Source: Perognathus longimembris pacificus
Taxonomy: Eukaryota; Chordata; Mammalia; Rodentia; Heteromyidae
Reading direction: 5' to 3'
NCBI RefSeq assembly: GCF_023159225.1
Contig: NC_063164.1
Coordinates: 75,225,800-75,289,799 of the forward strand
Length of the DNA: 64,000 nt
The position numbers were made by a program, and so were the translations under genes. The notes beneath the pieces were generated by a model that was not told the DNA's origin, ran no database searches, and saw only the letters and a list, made by a program, of their open reading frames with translations. Position 1 is the first letter of the stretch. Each line of letters begins with the position of its first letter. Positions 54,661 to 64,000 of this stretch are shown here, piece by piece.

Positions 54661-55884
54661 ATATTTTCAAGTTTTATCATATCTACATCTAAATGTTCCT
54701 AGTGAAACTTTAACATTGGAGTACTAATGTTAGAGTGTTAACCTATTAACCCACACATATACACAGACAATACCACAAAACATAACACACCAATTATTTT
54801 TAAAATTGCATGAGGATTAGGAAGCTAAAAAAATAAAACAATCTGTTAATGACTAACAATACATCAGTTTCCTCTCCTACATGATTTGTTCTTGACAAGA
54901 CAGTGTGTTTCACTCAAGGGAAAGGGGAACAATAAGGGATGCCAACTTAAGCTCATGTGTGAGGTACTCTGCTTGTAGCATCAGACCTTACAGTACTGAG
55001 TGACAACCTTTAACAAAGGAGACTTCATAGAAATCCAGTACATTAATTTGCTGATTGTTCTTTTCCTGCTGGAGACATAGTCCAGAGTTCACTTCCCAGT
55101 CATAAACACAGACACAATATAACTTAATAGAGAGTCTGTTTCATCTAATGATCCTGAGGTACACAGAAAATCCTAGCACTTCCCAGACAATATATTGCAT
55201 TCTCCATCTGCAAAGAGAATGTATGTGTGAGCAAAAAACAGTAGAATCAAACCTGGCCAAGTTCCTATCAGGTTTGGCTTCTGCAGTGCAGAATTGCCTT
55301 TGACCCTAATATTGGTGAGCAGTTGTTAAGTTTACTAAGATAATTATGAGAAATAAATAAACAAATCCAGATACCACACACCACACACCAGTTAATTCCA
55401 TCACAAGAATCCAAGGTTTTCTTTTCTCTATTTGCTCTCAGAACCCTCAAAAGAGCCTTTCTCCCACATAGTGACAAACCTCTGCACTGCTACCTGTCGT
55501 TGTTCCACAAGGGTTTCCTGGGTTTTTGGGTAGGTGGATATGATTTTGCAGGATCTTCATTGATAACAATTACTTAAGAGCCACCAGAACTCAAAAATCA
55601 CAGCATGTAAAATGAAGCCTTTGATTAATTCCACTACTTGTCTTTCCAGCACAATAAAATAATAAAAGAAAAGAAAAAAGTGAATTAATTTTTCTAGATA
55701 CCAAAGTTCTCATCTGGAGAAAAAAACAACTAGAAAAAAATAAGCATCACAGCTCCTTGAAAGCATGAAGTTGTGACATCTGTTGAGAGATATATGTTTG
55801 TATAGCTAATACCAGAGTGGTGAACAAAGTAGTTAGAAAATATAAGAAACCAGGACTAAATCCCATTTTATGAAAATTAAACTA
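54661..55884. other. 1.2 kb of unique sequence, no gene seen
   Basis: Nothing recognised. Confidence 0.4.
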
Positions 55885-56240
55885 AAAATCCAGGCATGAT
55901 GGCTCATGTGTGTAATATTTTAACTACAAGGGAGGTGAAGCTCAGAAGAGTTGCAATTTGAGACTAACCCCAACAAAAACAACAAAAAAGTTAATATGAT
56001 CCTCTGTCAACAAACAAAATGGGACATCTTGGTATACAACTGTAATCCTAGCAATGTGGGAGGTAGAGGTGGGTGGATTACTATTGGATGTTGTTGCCAG
56101 GCAGAGACAAAGCCTATCTAACTACCAACTAAAAAGTAAAAGAAAAAAAAAGCCAAAAAGATTGGGCGCATGGCACAGGTGAGAAAGGCCTTTGTCTAGC
56201 AAGCACAAGACCCTGAGTTCAAAACCCTACTATTGTCAAT
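55885..56240 (+). mobile_element. Three-part SINE (B1-B1-tRNA-like), complete order
   Basis: Unit 1: CCAGGCATGATGGCTCATGT to an AAC/A-rich linker near 55990. Unit 2: GGGACATCTTGGTATACAAC, TGTAATCCTAGCAATGTGGG, GGTAGAGGTGGGTGGATTAC to an A-run near 56140. Unit 3: GGGCGCATGGCACAGGTGAG, TTTGTCTAGCAAGCAC, CCCTGAGTTCAAAACCC. Old copy; poly(A)-like linkers separate the units. Confidence 0.68.
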
Positions 56241-58460
56241 AAATAAGTTGATTGATTCCAAATCTTTGGTGTACAAGAAAATTTTATGAAGAAAAGGAGA
56301 GTCAGTGTTTCCTATCTTGTATGTGTCATTATCTTTTTTTTTGTCTCCAAGGAATTATTAGTAAATAATAACAGTCTCTTTCTATGTATCAAGTAGCTCT
56401 ATTATCCATGATTTGTCTCATTCTACATGCTCAGGACATAGGCAATTTTCACTTAATTCCAACAATATGTTGATGATCAGATAATCACCCCAACAAGTAT
56501 ACTAAATATTCTTCCTTATAGACTTTGTTTCACCTGGATAGACGGAGATGTTCAATTATCTTCCATATGTTCCTTATAAGTGTTCTTTTTAAAGTGTAAT
56601 TCTAAATAACTTCACATCTAAATAGTATATTTTTTATTTCTTTCCCCCTTTCATTCATAATAATGTCTTGTCTTGGATTCTTAAAAACCTATTGAATATC
56701 TTCTATCTTATTATAGATATTATAGACATTTTACCTGCTATCATTTGTTTTCATTTTTCTAATGTTCCTGGCTAATAACACCCTAAGTCTCTTCATTCCA
56801 CTTAAAAATCTTTAGCTACGAATACTGGCTTCCAACAAATCTCTCCTCACATATGATCAATTTACATTTGAAGGCTCCTAGCAAAAAGGAAATTACTAGA
56901 CAGAAAGCATGTATGTGCTATCTTCATGATACTTATAGAAACTAGAAACAAGCATGTTTTCCCATGAGTGATCCTTAAAATAGAAAGAATTACTGTGTTA
57001 AACATTTTCCTATTATAAAGTTCCTTCTTCAATATTTTCCAGAATTTTCTTCATCTTATGCCACTCTCACAATGACTCTTTAAAGAATTAAAATCTTGCA
57101 TTTTGATTACCTCTTTTCTTACATTTAGCAAAAGATTACAGAGCAGATATTGTTTGACATTGAGTTTCTGTTAACCATGTCCTCCACTGAAGCACAGTTG
57201 TACACATTGTTTCAGAGATAACATAATGGAGAATATTTTCAAAGAGGGCTGTGTTTCAAGCCAGATGGTTTATCTGCTGAAACAATTCTCCCAATAGAGA
57301 AATAGTGGCTGCACAGTTGCGGTAGTGTTCATAAGCCTAGTGCAGTAGATTCATTTGGCACCCACATTTTGGAGTCAAACAAAAGTGTGATTTGTGTGAA
57401 TCTCAGACTCAGACGTTCATAAGTGAAACGGAGATTTCTGCAATTGCACATTGTGCTTTGTTCCAAAGGCAGTGGTGTGTTTACATCATAAATACAATAT
57501 ATAAATATGATATAATTTTTGCATCTATATTAATCATGTCACATATAGGATGAAAAGGGACAAATGCTAGGAAAATTGCCTCAACAGGCTTTATCACATT
57601 CTGATTCAAAAGAGAGCCAAGTTGCCATTATTTCTTGTGCGGAAAGAAAACGTATTACTAAAATCCAGGTCTACTAACCATGGTAAAATTAGAAGGAGAA
57701 GGAAATATTAAATATTTATCTTATCTTGGGCTTTGAGGAAAGCTCACTTCTTACTTTTTGACAATCAAGTGTTACACTGTTTTACCCATGTTGAAATTTG
57801 TGGTTCTTCTCATCTTCTCATAAAGCTCTTGATTTTAAAATGCAAATCTCTTAATTTTCCAAGGAGGCCATCATGCCTCTGAGTTGGCTTCACTAACAGT
57901 GGTCTTTAGGAGATGTGATGCATGCTGGGAATCTCACTCTTCTTTGTCACATGAACAGTCACTGCCTGTATTTTAAAAATAAAGCAAAATAGTTAAGAAC
58001 ACTCCATTAGGGGGTTACAATGTCTCAAATCGTCTGAAGCATGTAGAGGGATGGGAAAATCCCTGAGATTCCAGAGATTTTTTTTTTAAGTTGCACATGG
58101 GAGGTTCTAAATAAAGAAATTCCTGGGTATAGTGGGGAACTTGGCACTAGCCATCCATTTTTTTCCTCAGAGACTATTTTTGCTTGAGCTCGCAAGTGAG
58201 CAAGTACAAGAATAGATGTACATGAGTGTGCCCCTTTGTAGTTAATGAATTCAATGAACATTAATGACTTTATTTGGAAGATAAGGTAGCTTAGGATGTA
58301 TTATTATTCCCTGAATTATTCTTATGCACAATATATTTTATATCTCAATTTTATTCCAACAATCTGTATTACTTCGAAACTTCAGAAGGAAACGGGATTT
58401 CTAATAAAACAATGGAGAAAGACTCCATCTCTAACTCCATAAACTGTGCTGTTTTCTACA
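56241..58460. other. 2.2 kb of unique sequence, no gene seen
   Basis: Repeat-poor by eye. No coding homology; the 78-codon frame 58025-58261 minus is unrecognised. Confidence 0.4.

Positions 58461-58525
<65 letters not shown>
58461..58525 (+). repeat. (CA)n(GA)n compound microsatellite
   Basis: A CA run of about 10 units joins a GA run of about 22 units. Confidence 0.97.
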
Positions 58526-58528
<3 letters not shown>

Positions 58529-59375
58529 ATGCCCATAACTAACCTAATGCAGGAGGAGAAAAAGATCCAGAAATGTACTAGAAGCACAACATCTTGAAAT
58601 TAACAGGTCAATTGGAAAACACCAGTACCCTATAAATATCCACATATTAGCACTTACAGCCATCAAGTATGAAAAATCCAGATCAGACAATTTTAGCCCA
58701 AATTAGTGTGTATATTGTATCCAAACAAATGTTGGAGACACATGCTAACATGAAAGTCTTTATGTTGCTGTTTCCAAAATAGTACTTGTGGGCAAATAAA
58801 AATGAAAAATATCAACACCTGTTAATTACCTGCATGATTTTGGAGGCTATCCAAGATATTTCAACACTATTTCCTCCTTAGTTTCATAAATGCTGCATCT
58901 TGATCTCTTTAGGTGAAGACTTGCCAACATAATGTTTAATGCAGGCATTGGATATGCTCAAACTGATAGCTATTAATTTGCTCAAACTTCTGGGATTTTT
59001 CTGAGTGAATGTTTTGGGAAACATTTCTCATTTTTCTGGATTTCTTCTCTTTCAATAATTTTATGAATATTTTCATTACCTAGTAACTTGAGAGATATTA
59101 TGGTGCATTCATAACAGAACTATTATGTATATTTGGTAAATGCTCTGATATTATCTAGAACAAAGGACAAATATCAAATAAAATATCTAAACATCAAGTC
59201 TTCATGACTAGTTAATGCCACTCATTTAAAAATGCTCCATGTCTTGTATACCAGGAAAACTGCCAAGTGCTTCAGCACATCATTGGGATGATTTCCTTAG
59301 CTGCTTTTGACATGTATATCATTCCAGATGACTTTACCAAGCAAAACTGAGGGTGTGGGATTTTCCTACTTTTTT
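58526..59375. other. Unique sequence, nothing recognised
   Basis: AT-rich with no repeat family seen. Confidence 0.4.
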
Positions 59376-59525
59376 TGATAATTATATATATATAATATTA
59401 TAAATATAAATGCATATACTTACATATAAATATTTTATATTTACATGAAACATATAAATATTATTTAAATGTATAATATATAAATATACTATATTTATAT
59501 GTAAATATACACACACATATATTTT
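59376..59525. repeat. AT-rich low-complexity, TATAAATA type
   Basis: About 150 bp of TATA/ATAAATAT/ACATATAAATA motifs ending in ACACACACATATATT. No gene context. Confidence 0.85.
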
Positions 59526-59564
59526 CAAGATCTTATTTACAAGGCAAATATTAAGTCAGTCACT

Positions 59565-59795
59565 TTTTTTTTTAACTCATGAGGCTTGAACTCATGGCCT
59601 GGGCAATGTCTCTGAGCTCTTTACTATCACTCCACCACTTTGTGCTACAACACCACTTCTGGTTTTCTGGCATTTAATTGGAGACAAGAGTCTCACAGGC
59701 TTACCTCCTGGGCTGGCTGTGAACCACAATCCTGAGATTTCAGCCTTCTGAGTAGCAAGAATTACAGGAATGAGCCCCCAGTGCCTGGCAAGACA
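59565..59795 (-). mobile_element. Composite SINE (B1 + Geo), minus strand
   Basis: T-run tail, reversed Geo half (GGCTTGAACTCATGGCCTGG, CACTCCACCACTTTGTGC), then reversed B1 half (GAGACAAGAGTCTCACAGGC, GATTTCAGCCTTCTGAGTAG, ACAGGAATGAGCCCCCAGTG). Confidence 0.82.
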
Positions 59796-60140
59796 ATGAC
59801 TCTTAATTAGATCTTTTGAAATAGTTTACATGGTAACAGGGTGAGGTGAAATGAAGATTTATAAATAACATATGTAAATTAGGACAAAACCCACTAATTT
59901 AATAAGGTAATATAATTGCAATATGTTTTTCCTGAAAAAAAACTCATTTTCAAAATGTAGACACCTTCTAATTTGTTCAAAGATGTTGTAAAACATTGAA
60001 GAATAATCAGGGAATCAAGAACAAATAACAGTGAAAGAATTTCTCTCATTTTTTACTGGTATACTGGCATACCTCTAAAATACCTCAGTAATGTGTACAT
60101 GCTACATATATTACACACACATACTATGTGTGTATTTGTG
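59796..60140. other. Unique sequence
   Basis: Nothing recognised. Confidence 0.35.
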
Positions 60141-60222
60141 TGGATATATATATACATATATACGTATATGTACATATATACATATATATATACGTATATA
60201 CATATATATATATATATATATC
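60141..60222. repeat. (TA)n/TATACATA alternating tract
   Basis: About 80 bp of alternating purine-pyrimidine with TACGTA inserts; self-complementary, so able to form hairpins. Frames through it are artefacts. Confidence 0.93.
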
Positions 60223-60439
60223 ATTGTGCATTACCATCTTTTCAGTGTACCGATTTTCAAAGAAAGAATCTCAGTTTTGGTCAGGTACAGTTTTGGTAGG
60301 TACAGTGACTGTGTGATCCTTTAGCTTATTTGTTCTTTGTTCATTAATGCATGTATTTGTTTACTTTTTTGGCTGTGGGAATGCCTCAAACATGTTAGGC
60401 ATCTATTCTATACAGATCCATACCTCAGCCCTTATTTCA

Positions 60440-60785
60440 GTACGTATTGTCACTCCAAACTCTGAGTCATTCAGTCCTGTGATCTCAGCTAATTAGGAGG
60501 GTGAGATGGGAGGATTATAGTTTGAAGTCAATCTAGGCTGAGGGGAGGGGGAAAGAAGCCCTAGCTCAACAAAGAAATGGATATTGTGTTGTTTTACCAC
60601 AATCCCAACAAGGTGGGAAATAGAGGTAAAAGAATTGTGATCTATAGAAGACCCCACGGAAAAAAAAAAAAAGACCCTCTCTGGAAAATAAAGTAGAAAA
60701 GCAGGCATGCATGGCTCAAAAGGTAAAGTGTTTGCCTAGTGAGAACATGGACTTGAGTTCAAATTTTAATATGAAAAGAAAAAAA
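60440..60785 (+). mobile_element. Three-part SINE (B1-B1-tRNA-like)
   Basis: Unit 1: GTCCTGTGATCTCAGCTAAT, TAGGAGGGTGAGATGGGAGG. Unit 2: TTTTACCACAATCCCAACAA, GGTGGGAAATAGAGGTAAAA to an A-run at 60660-60672. Unit 3: GCATGCATGGCTCAAAAGGT, GTTTGCCTAGTGAG, TTGAGTTCAAATTTT. Same order as at 55.9 and 45.5/48.7 kb. Confidence 0.66.
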
Positions 60786-61295
60786 CAGGACTCAATTTAT
60801 TTTTATCATTGGTTTGAAAATGAATTTGCAAGCAAAATAAGGAGAAAGACACAGAAAATGAGTGAGAAAGCAGGAGACAGAGACAAAGAGGAAAATTGGT
60901 TATTATCCAAATGTTTAGTGTTGGTATAATTTTGGAGTACACTGGCTGTATGTTCTGCCTGAGCTCTGTGGGCATCTCACAGTAAAAGAGGAAAATGCCA
61001 TGTTTTCTCTCTGATGTGTTATCTATGATACCTTTCCAATATCATAACTCAAGAACCAACCTGGTTTCCAGCAGAGATGCCTGCAGGCTGTACAGGTCTG
61101 CCAGGGTCTTTCTGGTCAAAAATCCTTAGACTGTGATTTGTCCCTCCACTCTCCAAGCATGCAAAAATATAACCATGACCTGAGTGACATTTGTGCATGT
61201 GGGCTGAAGTTTCCAGGTGGCCTGTGTGTGTTATGACTGTGCTTGGCCTGAAAATAAAATCAAATTGACAGTCCCTCCCCTCCCCCAAGCCAGTG
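60786..61295. other. Unique sequence, no gene seen
   Basis: Higher complexity than average; no coding homology recognised. Confidence 0.4.
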
Positions 61296-61440
61296 CCAAT
61301 TTTTAAATAAAATGTCTAGTGGTGATTTATTGCCGATGCAAACTGCCAGACTGGCAGCTCCATTTACCTACTAAGCAGACAAATCAGTGAAAGCTATGTC
61401 AACTTTGCCAGTTTTCCAAAGAATATTCTAGAAGACATTC
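61296..61440. promoter_or_regulatory. Candidate conserved non-coding element
   Basis: High-complexity, non-repeat stretch with TGCCAGACTGGCA (a near-palindromic NF1-like half-site pair), TTATTGCCGATGCAAA and GACAAATCAGTGA. No open frame. Conservation is a guess from composition and motif density only. Confidence 0.25.
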
Positions 61441-63251
61441 CAAATACCATGCTTATAATATTGTAACTTTCTTATTTATGTCTATAGGGAAATCACACAT
61501 CTCTGTGATTTTAGTGGCTTAAGAAAGTGCTCCTTCTTCCTTTAGGGACTTCCCAGGATTGCCCAAAGTCATTTTCCACAGATGACTTTCTAGTTTGACT
61601 CTCAAGGAGAGAGTGTAGAAGAAAGGATTTCTTTCCTGTATTTAATATCATCACAGAAGCAGGTTTCCTACCACTTCCCCCAGGGAGCAAACACCTGCTG
61701 TGGTGATTCTCAAGAGAGACTTCTCTTCCTTATTCCTCTCCAACATACAAATAACAGTGTCTCTTGGCCAAGGTGTAATTTTTCAAATGTTGACTTAGAT
61801 AGTGTTTGGCCGTATGCATCCCTATTATTCCCTAGCAAGCTGATTTATCCCTGCCAGAATAAAGTGCATGTGGTTGTTCTACTGTTCTAGTCATAAGCAT
61901 TTCTTCCTCTTCAGGAAGACCAGTTCAAAAATGATTACTATATACAATTTAAAAGGAAAAGAAAAAATAATCCAAAGTCATCAATTCCTACTTCTTTAAG
62001 ATCATGGACAAGCTAGGATAACAAATGAAAACTTTTCCCAACTTTCTTAAGCTGTTGAAGAGACTAGTTACCAAATCAGGTAAAAGACATCCTTCCTGCC
62101 TTCATTGCCTCTCTATCACTTACATGCTTACCTCTGAACTGTTTATATTTCTTCAACCATTTTCTTCATGTATTATTTAATAATCTGTTTAGAGCATGCC
62201 TAATTACAAACATTTATTACAGAATTCAACCCTAGAAATGAGTGAGACTATGCTAAATTGTTTGCTACCTAAAGTTTTAATGAGAGTATAATACCTCCAG
62301 CCCATATGCTTTGAGAACGTTATCCTTAATTATGTAACATCGGTATTTTACTGCTATCTGTTAACTGCTGGAGCAGCTGTGGTTTTCTGCTTTTTTGCAC
62401 TGCTCAGGAGGAGCAGTGAGTTCAGCTTCCCCTTTTTTTGGGGGGGGGGAGGGGGGGAGGCGTTGCAAAATCCATGCCCCAAACAGGTGTGTGCAATCAC
62501 GAACCACAGTGATGAACTCAAACTGCTGCCTTCCAAAAATTCCCCCAGCCAGTGACACACTCTGGTCAAGGTTGCACAACCTTGTTTTCCACCGGTTATT
62601 TTGATGATTCATTCCCCCGTGGGGAGGTGACTTTCAGCCATTGTCTCTCTGCTCCTGCTTCTGATAATTAGAGGAATCACTTCCTCATTTTGATTATTTC
62701 TCTCTTTCTTGATCTTTCTCTCACTCCCCTTTTTCTTTTTCTTTTCTTTTTTTCCTCTTGTTTTAATAATGAATTCTGAACTCTTAGAGCTATTGTCTGA
62801 ACTAGCTCTCATCTTCTTCATGGACAAAGATTGGGAGAGATAAATTTAAGAGAGAAAAAGAGAGACAGAACCTCTTCAAGTTGTTACTTCATGTTACTGA
62901 ATGAGCTATATGGCATGTAAGTATAAAGTAATTGTTCATTAAACATATAAGAACTCAGGATAATGAGATAGCACTGTCCAAGTCCACGTGGTAACTTTGG
63001 AAAACTGCCCACTGATTCTATTGATTGCTCAAGACATTTCTTGTGGAATTATCATCAGAGCCTCCCTCTTATTATTTTCACTGCTGAATGTTGTATCTTC
63101 TTTAAAGGAAAAGTCTTTTGTTTGTGAACATGCAGTTTATTGACAGCCCAGTCTGCTAATAAATTGATCAAATCTTCTTTTTTAATAAAAAAGAATAAAT
63201 TGGTTGTTTAATAATAAAATTTAGATCTATGAAAAAAGAAAAGAATGAATT
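61441..63251. other. 1.8 kb of unique sequence, no gene seen
   Basis: Includes a G-run (62438-62460, TTTTTTTGGGGGGGGGAGGG type) that could form G-rich structures, and a pyrimidine-rich patch at 62695-62760. No gene recognised. Confidence 0.4.
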
Positions 63252-63269
63252 AAAAAATCAGATTTATGG
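63252..63269. repeat. 18-bp target-site duplication, left copy
   Basis: AAAAAATCAGATTTATGG, preceded by ATT, so the nick site TT/AAAA fits L1 endonuclease. Copy at 63490-63507. Confidence 0.92.
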
Positions 63270-63463
63270 GGCTGGGGATATAGCCTAGTGGCAAGAGTGC
63301 CTGCCTCGGATACACGAGGCCCTAGGTTCGATTCCTCAGCACCACATATACAGAAAACGGCCAGAAGCGGCGCTGTGGCTCAAGTGGCAGAGTGCTAGCC
63401 TCGAGCAAAAAAAAGGAAGCCAGGGACAGTGCTCAGGCCCTGAGTCCAAGGCCCAGGACTGGC

Positions 63464-63489
<26 letters not shown>
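63270..63489 (+). mobile_element. IDL-Geo dimeric SINE, young copy with A insert
   Basis: Complete ID-like and Geo halves. Where other copies have GAGCGGGAAGAAGCC this one has GAGCAAAAAAAAGGAAGCC, a short A-run in the Geo half. Long A tail (about 30), perfect TSD. Confidence 0.96.
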
Positions 63490-63498
<9 letters not shown>

Positions 63499-63507
63499 GA
63501 TTTATGG
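63490..63507. repeat. 18-bp target-site duplication, right copy
   Basis: Copy of 63252-63269; the first A residues merge with the poly(A). Confidence 0.9.
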
Positions 63508-64000
63508 AGAAAGACAATTTTTTCCAAGTGGCATTTAACGTTTAATGAATTGTAATCCTCCCAACATGACTGACTAAATAAAACAACATTCTTCTGTATA
63601 TTTTATACATTTGCTAAAATTATATAATACCATTTTCCTCTCTTGTTTTATTTTGTGTGTCTAGAAAATAGAGCTACTCACTTTCATTTTCCTCGTTCAG
63701 CAATTAGACAATAAAGTTATGCTACAGAAATGACTATCCAAATTAATATCGACTTCTGATGGCATGGATTTTGTCTATAATATGAAGTTCTGTTCACAAC
63801 TAGACAATAACCTATGGGATATGGTGATACAAATATTTGACACTAATTTACCACCTTGAACAGGTGACTGGATCTTCAGGAACTTCAGCTTTCTTATCTG
63901 CTAACTGTGGAAAATAATATGGGCTTGACATATTAGGAGGATTAAATATTTTAAAACAAACATCAAACAGAATACAAGGCATGGATGCAATTCATAAATT
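63508..64000. other. Unique sequence to window end
   Basis: AT-rich; nothing recognised. Confidence 0.4.

Noticed and set aside
60141..60222. Promoter TATA cluster
   Set aside because: Simple alternating TA repeat with no start-site context.

Overview
This is a mammalian, almost certainly rodent, nuclear DNA window with no intact protein-coding gene that I can support. The best organism clue is a dimeric SINE: a tRNA-Ala/ID-like left half joined to a right half of the IDL-Geo type. Seven full copies are present (10.3, 22.0, 28.0, 40.9, 42.8, 54.4 and 63.3 kb), five of them little diverged and flanked by perfect target-site duplications (TSDs). IDL-Geo is known from the Geomyoidea (pocket gophers, pocket mice, kangaroo rats), so I place the window in a geomyoid rodent. 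AT-rich composition, many microsatellites, LINE-1 (L1), 7SL/B1-type SINEs, MIR and L2 relics and a MaLR LTR fit this.

Layout. 0-7.2 kb: unique sequence, a 325-bp GAAA/GGAA tract, two truncated plus-strand L1s and B1-type SINEs. 7.26-9.83 kb: an L1 whose 5' part was inverted on insertion, bounded by a 15-bp TSD. 10-15 kb: mostly unique sequence with SINEs, one inserted into another. 15.1-17.9 kb: an L1 ORF1 copy on the minus strand next to a plus-strand L1 3' end. 18-30 kb: unique sequence, purine tracts, nested SINE/L1 insertions and old L1 relics. 31.05-32.32 kb: the most unusual object, a minus-strand chimera of retroviral LTR end, tRNA primer-binding site, short leader and a spliced, broken copy of the 5' coding part of TBC1D5. 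33.5 kb: a MaLR LTR. 34.2-39.36 kb: a 5.1-kb L1 with 13-bp TSD that keeps a GC-rich 5' UTR but lacks ORF1 and the start of ORF2. 45.5-48.9 kb: an L1 with a 122-codon in-frame deletion of its reverse transcriptase core, inserted into an older three-part SINE. 49.8-50.3 kb: a 520-bp purine tract. 50.3-64 kb: repeat-poor sequence with a few SINEs and two or three stretches that look like conserved non-coding elements.

How the parts relate. L1 probably supplied the machinery that moved the SINEs: several SINE duplications begin at TT/AAAA-like sites, as expected for L1 endonuclease. Every L1 here is broken by truncation, stops, frameshifts, inversion or deletion. The SINEs show modular build-up from B1-like and tRNA-like units, including a recurring B1-B1-tRNA trimer. 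All identifications come from reading the sequence; no alignment or database search was run.
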